Part shown: in pieces, positions 29,120 to 37,402 of the stretch
How the letters are laid out: every line of letters starts with the position of its first letter
Position numbering within the stretch: the first letter of the stretch is position 1
Source: Pseudomonas capsici
GTDB lineage: Bacteria; Pseudomonadota; Gammaproteobacteria; Pseudomonadales; Pseudomonadaceae
Direction of reading: 5' to 3'
Length of the DNA: 64,000 nt
NCBI RefSeq assembly: GCF_017165765.1
Contig: NZ_JAFGZD010000018.1
Span: forward strand, 1 to 64,000
Program-made: the position numbers and the translations under genes
The notes under the pieces: generated by a model
Told to the model about the DNA's origin: nothing
Database searches by the model: none
The model's input: only the letters and a program-made list of their open reading frames with translations

Positions 29120-29946
29120 TGCTGGCCGCTCTGGGCTGGCTTTTGCGCTACTCCAGGCAGCTTGAAAAGGCACCCCTCGTGGGTGCCTTTTTTATGGCCG
29201 CGATCTGGGCCTCCGGTGCCCAGGCTTTCTGTCCTGCGCCTCAAGGGCTTCCCGTCGCTCAGGTGCAACGGGTGGTGGATGGCGACACCTTGCGTCTTGC
29301 CGACGGACGCAATGTGCGGATGATCGGCCTCAATACCCCTGAAACCGGCAAGAACGGCCAGTCCGCCGAGCCTTTTGCCGTGGCTGCCCAGCGTCGCCTG
29401 CAAGCGCTGGTGGATGAAAGCGGTGGCCAGGTCAGCCTGCGGGTCGGTGAGCAGGCAAAGGACCATTACGGTCGTACGCTGGCCAATGTCTATGGCCGCA
29501 ACGGCGTCAATCTTGAAGCGCAGATGCTGAGCGAAGGTCTGGGTTATCTGGTGGCGGTTGCGCCCAACGTGGCGCTGGTCGACTGCCAGAAGAGCGCCGA
29601 ACTCAAGGCGCGTCAGGCCGGATCGGGCGTGTGGCGCAATTCGCAGGTCCAGCCCGCCGGGCAGATCGACAAAGGCGGCTTTGCCCTGGTTTCCGGGCAG
29701 GTTCTGGATGTGCAGCGCAACCGCGGTGGCATCTGGATCGAACTGTCCGACTCGATGGTATTGCGCATCGCTCCCGAGCAGATCTCTCTGTTCGATACCG
29801 GCCTGCTTGATCGCCTGAAAGGCAAGCAGATAGAGGCGCGCGGCTGGGTGGTGGACCGTTCCCGGCGCGGTGGTCTAGAGTCAGGGCAGGCACGCTGGAT
29901 GATGCCGATTACCCATCCGGCCATGCTGAACCTGTCGAGTCGCTAG
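29119..29946 (+). CDS. Thermonuclease (SNase/TNase-fold) family protein, exported
   Basis: Up to 275 residues. Seen: VQRVVDGDTLRLADGRNVRMIGLNTPE, the TNase core with the metal-binding Asp and the first catalytic Arg, KDHYGRTLANVYGRNGVN with the second Arg/Glu region, and a C-terminal OB-like extension (GQVLDVQRNRGGIWIELSDS). A hydrophobic N-terminal segment ending in GAQA then FCPAP looks like a signal peptide, so the product is likely periplasmic. Its ATG at 29119 overlaps the rpmE stop (TAATG), but the rpmE terminator lies inside this frame. A second in-frame ATG at 29194, right after the T-run, is the alternative start and leaves only a very short signal peptide. Confidence 0.85.
   Translation: MLAALGWLLRYSRQLEKAPLVGAFFMAAIWASGAQAFCPAPQGLPVAQVQRVVDGDTLRLADGRNVRMIGLNTPETGKNGQSAEPFAVAAQRRLQALVDESGGQVSLRVGEQAKDHYGRTLANVYGRNGVNLEAQMLSEGLGYLVAVAPNVALVDCQKSAELKARQAGSGVWRNSQVQPAGQIDKGGFALVSGQVLDVQRNRGGIWIELSDSMVLRIAPEQISLFDTGLLDRLKGKQIEARGWVVDRSRRGGLESGQARWMMPITHPAMLNLSSR
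29165..29193 (+). terminator. Rho-independent terminator of rpmE, inside the next reading frame
   Basis: GGCACCC (29169-29175), loop CTCGT, GGGTGCC (29181-29187), then T6 (29188-29193), flanked by AAAA on the 5' side. A near-ideal intrinsic terminator 46 bases after the rpmE stop. It codes for part of the nuclease signal peptide if translation starts at 29119. Confidence 0.9.
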
Positions 29947-30035
29947 CATTCATTGCCGAATCCGGCTTTTTACTGATGAATGGTCCGCAGTATTCTATTC
30001 CGGTCCTCTAAGCGTAAAGTCTATATCTGCGCCTA

Positions 30036-30064
30036 TTGACAGCAGTGACTGGTCAGTCTTGTTA
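30036..30064 (+). promoter_or_regulatory. Possible promoter upstream of malic enzyme gene
   Basis: A perfect -35 hexamer TTGACA lies at 30036-30041. The hexamer 17 bases downstream (TTGTTA) is a poor -10 match, so the assignment is tentative. Located 66-94 bases before the ATG in a 183-base intergenic region. Confidence 0.35.
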
Positions 30065-30129
30065 GGACTATGCATCTTGCGTATCCTCGGCGGTCCGTCT
30101 GTCCCACAGTAAAAAAGCGGAATCCCTAA

Positions 30130-31398
30130 ATGTCAGATTTGAAAACTGCCGCGCTCGAATACCACGCCAATCCACGTCCTGGTAAATTGAGTGTCGAACT
30201 CACCAAGCCGACCGCAACTGCTCGTGACCTGTCCCTGGCCTACAGCCCTGGCGTTGCTGAACCTGTGCGTGAAATTGCCCGTGACCCTGAACTTGCCTAC
30301 AAGTACACCGGCAAAGGCAACCTGGTAGCAGTTATTTCCGACGGCACCGCGATCCTCGGCCTCGGCGATCTGGGTCCATTGGCTTCCAAGCCGGTCATGG
30401 AAGGTAAAGGGGTTCTGTTCAAGCGTTTCGCCGGTATCGACGTTTTCGATATCGAAGTCGACTCCGAAAGCCCGCAAGCTTTCATCGATACCGTAAAGCG
30501 CATTTCCATCACTTTCGGTGGCATCAACCTGGAAGACATCAAGGCACCTGAATGCTTTGAAATCGAAAAGGCCCTGATCGAACAGTGCGACATCCCGGTT
30601 TTCCATGATGACCAGCACGGCACCGCTATCGTGACTGCCGCCGGCATGATCAACGCCCTGGAAATCGTCGGCAAGACCCTCGACACCGCCAAGATCGTCT
30701 GCCTGGGCGCTGGCGCTGCGGCCATCTCCTGCATGAAGCTGCTGGTGAGCATGGGCGCGAAGATCGAGAACATCTTCATGGTCGACCGTACTGGCGTGGT
30801 TCACTCCGGCCGTACCGATCTGAACCAGTACAAGGCTGTGTTCGCCCACGCGACCGAAAAACGCACCCTGAGCGAAGCTCTGGACGGCGCTGACGTCTTC
30901 GTCGGTCTGTCCGGTCCTAACCTGCTGAGCGCTGAAAACCTGAAGCTGATGGCCAAGGACCCGATCGTGTTCGCCTGCTCGAACCCCGATCCGGAAATCT
31001 CCCCTGAGCTGGCTCACGCGACCCGTGACGACGTGATCATGGCGACCGGTCGTTCCGACTACCCGAACCAGGTCAACAACGTTCTGGGCTTCCCGTTCAT
31101 CTTCCGCGGTGCTCTGGACGTTCGCGCCAAGCGCATCAACGAAGAAATGAAAATCGCTGCTGCCAACGCCCTGCGCGAACTGGCCAAGCTGCCTGTACCT
31201 CAGGAAGTCAGCGACGCCTACGGCGGTATCAAGCTGGAATTCGGTCGTGAGTACATCATCCCGAAACCAATGGACGCTCGCCTGCTGGGCCTGATCTCCG
31301 ATGCAGTAGCCAAGGCTGCCATCGAGAGCGGCGTTGCTACCCAGCCGTATCCGAAGCACTACCCGCTGACCAGCGTGGATGATGTGTTCAAGGGTTGA
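30130..31398 (+). CDS. maeB: NADP-type malic enzyme, short form
   Basis: 422 residues; oxidative decarboxylation of malate to pyruvate, supplying NADPH and pyruvate. Seen: AYSPGVAEPVREIARDPELAYKYT, the malic-enzyme Tyr region, GTAILGLGDLGPLASKPVMEGK, metal-site HDDQHGTAIV, Rossmann motif VCLGAGAAAISC, and FACSNPDPEISPE. It lacks the phosphotransacetylase-like C-terminal half of long MaeB enzymes, so it is the compact form. The symbol follows Pseudomonas usage; NADP preference is from the family, not read from sequence. Confidence 0.92.
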   Translation: MSDLKTAALEYHANPRPGKLSVELTKPTATARDLSLAYSPGVAEPVREIARDPELAYKYTGKGNLVAVISDGTAILGLGDLGPLASKPVMEGKGVLFKRFAGIDVFDIEVDSESPQAFIDTVKRISITFGGINLEDIKAPECFEIEKALIEQCDIPVFHDDQHGTAIVTAAGMINALEIVGKTLDTAKIVCLGAGAAAISCMKLLVSMGAKIENIFMVDRTGVVHSGRTDLNQYKAVFAHATEKRTLSEALDGADVFVGLSGPNLLSAENLKLMAKDPIVFACSNPDPEISPELAHATRDDVIMATGRSDYPNQVNNVLGFPFIFRGALDVRAKRINEEMKIAAANALRELAKLPVPQEVSDAYGGIKLEFGREYIIPKPMDARLLGLISDAVAKAAIESGVATQPYPKHYPLTSVDDVFKG

Positions 31399-31411
31399 TT
31401 TTAGCCTCACA

Positions 31412-31441
31412 AAAAAACCGGCCTTCTGGCCGGTTTTTTTG
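31412..31441 (+). terminator. Rho-independent terminator of the malic enzyme gene
   Basis: ACCGGCC (31417-31423), TTCT loop, GGCCGGT (31428-31434) with A7 on the left and T8 on the right; the symmetric A/T runs allow action on both strands. Confidence 0.93.
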
Positions 31442-31443
31442 TG

Positions 31444-31553
31444 GGGAGCTGCAAGTTAAAAGCTTCAAGCTTCAAGCTTCAAGCGGCAAGCCTCAAGCAA
31501 GAGCACTGCGCACCTCTCTTGCAGCTTATAGCTTGTCGCTTGCCGCTGGGGAG
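31444..31553. repeat. GCTTCAAGCTTCAAGC-type repeat (family D)
   Basis: Tandem AGCTTCAAGC units at about 31460-31490, followed after a spacer by inverted units (GCAGCTTATAGCTTGTCGCTT). Same family as the stretch at 21662-21756. Placed at the junction between the maeB terminator and the convergent rsmD gene. Confidence 0.7.
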
Positions 31554-31559
31554 GGGGGC

Positions 31560-32150
31560 TTAGCCCCCCTCCCTCTCCCACAACGCATAATGAACCTGTC
31601 CCGCCTTCTTCTCGCGGTGCAGTCTCCAGTTGCCCGGCAGGCCGGTGGTGGAGGGTGCGTTTTCGCTTTCGGTGTAGATCCAGGCGTTTTCTGCCAGCCA
31701 GCCGCGGGACTCAAGCAGGGCACAGGCCGAGGCCAGCAGGCCCTGGTGGAAGGGCGGGTCGAGGAAGACGACGTCGAACGGCGTTGCCGCAGCAGTTTCC
31801 AGATGGCGCAGTGCGTCGGCCTGGGCGATCTGGCCTGTCGTGCAGTTCAGCAGGTTCAGGTTCTGGCGCAGGCTGGCGATGGCGGCAGCGTTGCTGTCCA
31901 GCGCCAGGCCCATGCTGGCGCCACGCGACAGGGCTTCGAAGTACAGCGCGCCGCTGCCGGTGAAGACATCCAGCACCTTGGCACCCGCGATATAGGGTGC
32001 CAGCCAGTTGAACAGGGTTTCGCGCACGCGGTCGGGGGTCGGGCGCAAGCCGGGGGCGTCGGGGAAGGTCAGGCGGCGGCTGCCCCATTCTCCCCCGATG
32101 ATACGAAGTTGGCCCAGGCCGTTATGGGTCTTCGGACGTGGATTGGCCAT
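31560..32150 (-). CDS. rsmD: 16S rRNA (guanine966-N2)-methyltransferase RsmD
   Basis: 196 residues. Seen: RIIGGEWGSRRLTFPDAPGLRPTPDRVRETLFNWL, diagnostic of RsmD, SAM motif VLDVFTGSGALYFEALSRGA, and the catalytic DVVFLDPPFHQG (D/NPPF). It methylates G966 during 30S assembly. Shares one base with the upstream M16 gene stop (TGATG), so it is the last gene of an M16-M16-rsmD set divergent from ftsY. Confidence 0.96.
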   Translation of the reverse strand: MANPRPKTHNGLGQLRIIGGEWGSRRLTFPDAPGLRPTPDRVRETLFNWLAPYIAGAKVLDVFTGSGALYFEALSRGASMGLALDSNAAAIASLRQNLNLLNCTTGQIAQADALRHLETAAATPFDVVFLDPPFHQGLLASACALLESRGWLAENAWIYTESENAPSTTGLPGNWRLHREKKAGQVHYALWEREGG

Positions 32151-33640
32151 CAGTGCTCCGGAACCCCAGCAGGTCGTTGAACGGGTTTGTCGGTGGGCGG
32201 CGGCAACGGCTTTTGCGGCACTGTCGGGCCCACCGTGACGATTACCATCTTGTCGGCGCTCAGGTGTTTGTTCATGGCGGTCTTGACCTGCTCGACCGTC
32301 ACGCTCTGGGCCTGAGTCATGTAGTCCTCGAGAAAGGTCAGCGGCAGGTCATAGAAGCCGATGGAGCCCAACTGGCCGACAATCGCGGAGTTGTTGGCAG
32401 CGCTCAACGGGAAGCTGCCGGTCAGCTCGCGTTTGACGTCGTCGAGTTCTTTCTGGGTCGGACCATTGGCGAGGAAGTCACGCACGATGTCCTGCACCAG
32501 TTTCAGGGTGTTCTCGCTCATGTCGGCGCGGGTTTGCAGGCCGATGGTGAAAGGACCCAGCGCCTGCATTGGAGAGAATCCGGACGAAACACCGTAGGTC
32601 AGGCCACGCTTTTCGCGGACCTCAGTCATCAGGCGACTGCCGAAACCGCCACCACCCAGGATCGAGTTGCCGATGCTCAGCGCCGCGTAGTCCGGGTCGT
32701 TACGGTCGATGCCGATCTGCGCCAGCATCAGGTGCGTCTGGTTGGACGGAAACTCGATATGCGTGCTGCCAGGCTTGGGGTCGACCGCCCTGGCGATCTT
32801 CGGCAGTGCCGGGCCTTTGGGCAGTGATGCCGAGACCTGTGCGGCGATGGCTTGCGCTTCGTCACGTGACAGGTCGCCGACCAGCGCGATTACCGCATTG
32901 CCAGCCGCATAGCCCTTGGCGTGAAAGGCCTTGAGCTGAGCGAGAGTGATGGCGTTGATGCTTTTGGCATCGCCGTCGCTTGGGTGGGCGTAAGGATGGT
33001 CGCCGTACAGTTTCTTGAACAGTTCCTGACTGGCGATGGCGCCCGGGTTCTGCTTCTTCTGCTCGAAACTGGAGAGCAACTGGTTCTTGATGCGGGCCAG
33101 CGAGTCGGCAGGGAAGGTGGGTTTGCCGACGACTTCGCCAAACAGCTTCAGGGCCGGCTCGCGTTTGTCCGTAGCGCTCAGGCTGCGCAGCGAGGCCACG
33201 GCCATGTCACGGTAGGAACCGTTGCCGAAATCGGCACCCAGGCCTTCGAAGCCCTGGGCGATGGCACTGACATCCTTGCCCTTGACGCCTTCATTGAGCA
33301 TGGCGTTGGTCAGCAGTGCGATGCCGGGCGAGGCCTTGTCCTGGCTGCTGCCTGCCGAGAAGATCAGGCGCAGGTCGAACATCGGCAGCTCGCGGGATTC
33401 GACGAACAGCACCTTGGCGCCTTCGGCGGTGTTCCAGGTCTGGATGTTCAGCGTGCGACGGGCCGGGGCTTTGCCGTCCAGTTCCTTGAGGGTCTGCAAC
33501 TGGCTGCCCAGTTGCGCGGGGGCCGGGGTGGTGTCGTTGCCTGCTGCGTTGTCTGCCAGAACCGGCTGGGCAGCGAATGCACCGAGCGAAACGCTCAGGG
33601 CCAGACCCAGCAAGGCGTGACGGGGATTGCGCTTGATCAT
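32150..33640 (-). CDS. M16-family peptidase homologue lacking the zinc motif
   Basis: 496 residues. Signal peptide MIKRNPRHALLGLALSVSLGAFAAQPVLA, then two M16 half-domains. At the place of the HxxEH zinc motif it reads GIALLTNAMLNEG, without the His pair, so it should be inactive. M16 peptidases often work as an active/inactive pair closing into a clamshell; the upstream neighbour carries the intact motif. Conserved C-half features: LMTEVREKRGLTYGVSSGFS. Likely periplasmic. Overlaps the upstream gene by 4 bases. Confidence 0.93.
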   Translation of the reverse strand: MIKRNPRHALLGLALSVSLGAFAAQPVLADNAAGNDTTPAPAQLGSQLQTLKELDGKAPARRTLNIQTWNTAEGAKVLFVESRELPMFDLRLIFSAGSSQDKASPGIALLTNAMLNEGVKGKDVSAIAQGFEGLGADFGNGSYRDMAVASLRSLSATDKREPALKLFGEVVGKPTFPADSLARIKNQLLSSFEQKKQNPGAIASQELFKKLYGDHPYAHPSDGDAKSINAITLAQLKAFHAKGYAAGNAVIALVGDLSRDEAQAIAAQVSASLPKGPALPKIARAVDPKPGSTHIEFPSNQTHLMLAQIGIDRNDPDYAALSIGNSILGGGGFGSRLMTEVREKRGLTYGVSSGFSPMQALGPFTIGLQTRADMSENTLKLVQDIVRDFLANGPTQKELDDVKRELTGSFPLSAANNSAIVGQLGSIGFYDLPLTFLEDYMTQAQSVTVEQVKTAMNKHLSADKMVIVTVGPTVPQKPLPPPTDKPVQRPAGVPEH

Positions 33641-34989
33641 TTGGCTTTCTCCTCAGGCAGAGCGTGTGCAACGCTGAGGCGTTCACGGGTGAAATAGGTG
33701 TTGGCGGCTTTCTGAATGTCTTCAGGGGTCACGCTTTGCAGGGCGGCCAGTTCTTCGTCGATCAGCTTCCAGGAAAGGCCGACGGTTTCCAGCTGGCCGA
33801 TGGTGGTGGCCTGGCTGGTGATCGAATCGCGCTCGTAGACCACGCCGGCAATGACCTGGGCACGTACGCGCTCCAGTTCTTCTGCCGAAGGTGCCTTGGT
33901 TTTCAGGTCATTGAGCAGGCGCCAGATACCGGCCTCGACATCGGCCAGGGTCTTTTTCTTCTGCACGTTGGGAGTGGCGCTGATCATGAACAGGCTGTCG
34001 CCGCGGACGAAAGCGTTGTACATGGACGATGCGTTGGAAACCAGCTCTTCGCCACGCTCCAGACGGGTCGGGATGCGCGCGCTGTAGCCACCGTCGAGCA
34101 GGGCCGAGATCAGGCGCAGGGCATTGATCGAACGCTGGTCTTCAGCGGTGCTCAGGCTCGGCACGTTGAAACCGAAGATCAGGCTCGGTTGCTGAGTCTT
34201 GACGTGCATGCTGATGCGGCGCTCGCCTGGTTCTGCCAGTTCCAGCGGTTTTTTCGCAGGCGGTACATCGCGGCGCGGGATCGAGCCGAAAAAGCGCTCG
34301 GCCAGGGCTTTGACTTCGTCGGGCTGCACATCGCCGACCACCACCAGTGTGGCGTTGTTCGGGGTGTACCAGGATTGGTACCAGTGGCGCAGATCTTCGA
34401 TCTGCATGCGGTCCAGGTCTTTCATCCAGCCGATGGTCGGCGTGTGATAGCCGCTGGCAGGGTAGGCCATCGCCTTGAAGCGCTCGAACACCTTGCTCAT
34501 GGGCTTGTCATCGGTGCGCAGGCGGCGCTCTTCCTTGATGACTTCGATTTCGCGGCTGAACTCGTCGGCGGGCAACTTCAGGGTGGCCATGCGATCGGCT
34601 TCCAGCTCCAGGGCCACGCTCAGGCGGTCACGGGCCAGAACCTGATAGTAGGCGGTGTAGTCGTCGCTGGTGAAGGCGTTCTCTTCGGCACCCAGATCCC
34701 GCAGGATCAATGAAGACTCGCCGGGGCCTGTCTTGCTGCTGCCTTTGAACATCATGTGCTCAAGCGCGTGGGACAGACCGGTCTGGCCAGGCGTCTCGTA
34801 GCTGGAGCCGACCTTGTACCAGATCTGGGAAACGACTACCGGTGCGCGGTGGTCTTCACGGACGATGACTTTCAGGCCATTGTCCAGAGTGAACTCATGA
34901 GTAGGCTGTGGATCGGCGGCCAATGCTGTCAGGGGCAGACAAATTGTGCTGAGCAGCAGGCCAGCGGCGCGGCGGGCTAAAGCATTCAT
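33637..34989 (-). CDS. Zinc-dependent M16-family peptidase, active subunit
   Basis: 450 residues. Signal peptide MNALARRAAGLLLSTICLPLTALA, then VGSSYETPGQTGLSHALEHMMFKGS, in which HALEH is the inverted zinc motif HxxEH, followed about 75 residues later by the glutamate-rich helix (EFSREIEVIKEERRLRTDD). Predicted periplasmic peptidase pairing with the downstream motif-less homologue. I chose ATG 34989 since it begins a clean signal peptide; the open frame extends upstream without a start of similar quality. Confidence 0.94.
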   Translation of the reverse strand: MNALARRAAGLLLSTICLPLTALAADPQPTHEFTLDNGLKVIVREDHRAPVVVSQIWYKVGSSYETPGQTGLSHALEHMMFKGSSKTGPGESSLILRDLGAEENAFTSDDYTAYYQVLARDRLSVALELEADRMATLKLPADEFSREIEVIKEERRLRTDDKPMSKVFERFKAMAYPASGYHTPTIGWMKDLDRMQIEDLRHWYQSWYTPNNATLVVVGDVQPDEVKALAERFFGSIPRRDVPPAKKPLELAEPGERRISMHVKTQQPSLIFGFNVPSLSTAEDQRSINALRLISALLDGGYSARIPTRLERGEELVSNASSMYNAFVRGDSLFMISATPNVQKKKTLADVEAGIWRLLNDLKTKAPSAEELERVRAQVIAGVVYERDSITSQATTIGQLETVGLSWKLIDEELAALQSVTPEDIQKAANTYFTRERLSVAHALPEEKAK

Positions 34990-35201
34990 TCGTAATTTGA
35001 ACCTGTAGGACTGCCCGCTTGAACTTAGCGTCGGCGGGCGCGGGGGTGTTAGGATACTGATCCGTCTGCGACAGAAACAGCCTTCATTAGCCAAGTGCGA
35101 GTGAAACCTGTTCAAATCGCACTTACACATCAGGCCTATTTAACGACGGCCCGATGAACAAGCAGCCCTAAAAGCAGTCTTGGTTACATGTCAGAATTTT
35201 C

Positions 35202-35223
35202 CGAAACGCCATATGGCGTTTCG
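35202..35223. promoter_or_regulatory. Perfect 22-bp palindrome in the ftsY leader
   Basis: CGAAACGCC, ATAT, GGCGTTTCG is fully self-complementary. In RNA it forms a 9-bp hairpin with a 4-nt loop that ends 23 bases before the ftsY ATG; in DNA it is an operator-like dyad. No T-run follows. It does not match the REP families of this window. Role unknown. Confidence 0.6.
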
Positions 35224-35246
35224 CTACCTTGAGATAGCCGTCCTCC

Positions 35247-36734
35247 ATGTTTGGTTCCAACGACGACAAGAAGACCCCAGCCGCGGCTGGAGAAAAGAAA
35301 GGCCTGTTCGGATGGCTGCGCAAAAAGCCGCAGGAAACCGTAGAACCTGCGCCAGAGTTATCCACAGCCCAGTCCGAGCCGGTTCCCGAGGCGCAGCCGC
35401 CTGTCGAGCCGCCGCGTGCCACAGAACCTTCGCACGCAACCACCGCGCCTGAGCCTCATGGACATGTGCAGCCGGGAGAACCGGCCCCGCAGCCCTGGCT
35501 GACCTTGCCGGTGGCCGAAGAGCCGGTAGCCTTCACCGATGAGCGTGAGGCTCATGTCACGCCGCCGATTGCGCAGCCGGTGCATGCGGCTCCCGAACCT
35601 GTGATCGAGCCTGCTCCGCTGCCGGAAGCTGCGCCTGCCGTTGTGCCGGAGCCTGAACCCGTTGCGGTTGTACCGCCGGTTGCCGCTCCTGTCGTCGAGC
35701 AGCCGGTTGTTGCCGTTGCTGTACCGGTTGTCGAGCCCGTTGCTGAGCCGGTTGCCGAAACAGCGCCAGTTGCCGCCGCGCCGGCAGCGGCAGAAGCTCC
35801 CAAGGTGGGCTTCTTCGCCCGTCTCAAGCAGGGCTTGTCGAAAACCAGCGCCAGCATTGGCGAGGGCATGGCCAGCCTGTTTCTGGGCAAGAAGGCCATC
35901 GACGATGACCTGCTGGAAGAAATCGAAACCCGTCTGCTGACCGCCGACGTGGGTGTCGAAGCCACCTCCGTGATCATCCAGAGCCTGACCCAGAAGGTTG
36001 CGCGCAAGCAACTGACTGACGCCCAGGCGCTGTATACCTCGCTGCAAGGCGAGCTGGCGGCGATGCTCAAGCCGGTGGAGCAGCCTCTGGTCATCAAGGC
36101 CGAACACAAGCCGTTCGTGATTCTGGTGGTTGGCGTCAATGGCGCGGGCAAAACCACGACCATCGGCAAGCTGGCCAAGAAGCTGCAACTCGAAGGCAAG
36201 AAAGTCATGCTGGCGGCAGGCGACACCTTCCGTGCTGCAGCCGTCGAGCAATTGCAGGTCTGGGGCGAGCGTAACCACATACCGGTCATTGCCCAGCACA
36301 CCGGTGCCGACTCGGCCTCGGTGATCTTCGATGCCGTGCAGGCCGCCAAGGCCCGTGGCATCGATGTGCTGATTGCCGATACGGCAGGTCGTCTGCACAC
36401 CAAGGACAACCTGATGGAAGAGCTGAAAAAGGTTCGTCGGGTGATCGGCAAGCTGGATACCGAAGCACCTCACGAAGTCCTGCTGGTACTGGATGCCGGT
36501 ACTGGCCAGAACGCGATCAATCAGGCCAAGCAGTTCAACCAGACGGTCTCCCTGACCGGTCTGGCTCTTACTAAACTCGATGGCACGGCAAAAGGCGGTG
36601 TGATCTTCGCCCTGGCCAAGCAGTTCGGCCTGCCGATCCGTTATATCGGTGTGGGTGAAGGTATCGACGATCTGCGCACCTTCGAGGCCGAACCCTTTGT
36701 TCAGGCTCTGTTTGCGGAGCGGGAGCGTACATGA
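35247..36734 (+). CDS. ftsY: Signal recognition particle receptor FtsY
   Basis: 495 residues. Residues 1 to about 190 are a long acidic, Pro/Val/Glu-rich region typical of the membrane-targeting A domain; then the NG domain: GVNGAGKTTTIGKLAKKL (G1), DTFRAAAVEQLQVWG, DTAGRLHTKDNLMEEL (G3), TKLDGTAKGG (G4) and the terminal GVGEGIDDLRTF. It docks SRP-ribosome complexes at SecYEG. First gene of ftsY-ftsE-ftsX with 4-base overlaps, as in E. coli. Confidence 0.97.
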   Translation: MFGSNDDKKTPAAAGEKKGLFGWLRKKPQETVEPAPELSTAQSEPVPEAQPPVEPPRATEPSHATTAPEPHGHVQPGEPAPQPWLTLPVAEEPVAFTDEREAHVTPPIAQPVHAAPEPVIEPAPLPEAAPAVVPEPEPVAVVPPVAAPVVEQPVVAVAVPVVEPVAEPVAETAPVAAAPAAAEAPKVGFFARLKQGLSKTSASIGEGMASLFLGKKAIDDDLLEEIETRLLTADVGVEATSVIIQSLTQKVARKQLTDAQALYTSLQGELAAMLKPVEQPLVIKAEHKPFVILVVGVNGAGKTTTIGKLAKKLQLEGKKVMLAAGDTFRAAAVEQLQVWGERNHIPVIAQHTGADSASVIFDAVQAAKARGIDVLIADTAGRLHTKDNLMEELKKVRRVIGKLDTEAPHEVLLVLDAGTGQNAINQAKQFNQTVSLTGLALTKLDGTAKGGVIFALAKQFGLPIRYIGVGEGIDDLRTFEAEPFVQALFAERERT

Positions 36735-37402
36735 TTCGTTTCGAGCAGGTCGGTAAGCGTTATCCGAATGGACATGTCGGATTGCATGAACTGAGCTTTC
36801 GAGTACGTCGCGGTGAGTTCCTGTTCGTTACCGGCCATTCCGGCGCCGGTAAAAGCACCTTGCTGCGCCTGTTGCTGGCCATGGAGCGCCCGACAACTGG
36901 CAAATTGATGTTGGCCGGTCAGGATCTGGGGCAGATCAGCAATGCCCAGATCCCGTTCCTGCGGCGTCAGATCGGTGTGGTATTCCAGAATCACCAGTTG
37001 CTGTTCGACCGTACCGTGTTCAACAACGTCGCGCTGCCCTTGCAGATTCTGGGTCTGTCCAAGGTCGATATCGCCAAGCGTGTGGATTCGGCGCTGGAGC
37101 GTGTGGCGTTGTCCGACAAGGCCGAGCTGTATCCCGGTGACCTGTCCACCGGCCAGCAACAGCGCGTCGGTATTGCCCGTGCCATCGTCCATCGCCCGGC
37201 CTTGCTGCTGGCCGATGAGCCCACCGGTAACCTCGATCCACGATTGGCTGCGGAAATCATGGGTGTGTTTGAAGATATCAACCGGTTGGGGACCAGTGTG
37301 CTGATCGCCAGTCACGACCTGGCGCTGATCGCACGTATGCGCCATCGCATGCTGACCCTGCAGCGCGGTCGTCTGATCGGTGACGGGGAGGCCGGAGCAT
37401 GA
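36731..37402 (+). CDS. ftsE: Cell division ATP-binding protein FtsE
   Basis: 223 residues; ABC ATPase that, with FtsX, controls periplasmic peptidoglycan hydrolases at the septum. Seen: Walker A GHSGAGKSTLLRLL, Q-loop VVFQNHQLL, signature LSTGQQQRVGIARAIV, Walker B LLLADEPTGNLD, switch His in ASHDLAL. Overlaps ftsY and ftsX by 4 bases each. Confidence 0.98.
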   Translation: MIRFEQVGKRYPNGHVGLHELSFRVRRGEFLFVTGHSGAGKSTLLRLLLAMERPTTGKLMLAGQDLGQISNAQIPFLRRQIGVVFQNHQLLFDRTVFNNVALPLQILGLSKVDIAKRVDSALERVALSDKAELYPGDLSTGQQQRVGIARAIVHRPALLLADEPTGNLDPRLAAEIMGVFEDINRLGTSVLIASHDLALIARMRHRMLTLQRGRLIGDGEAGA

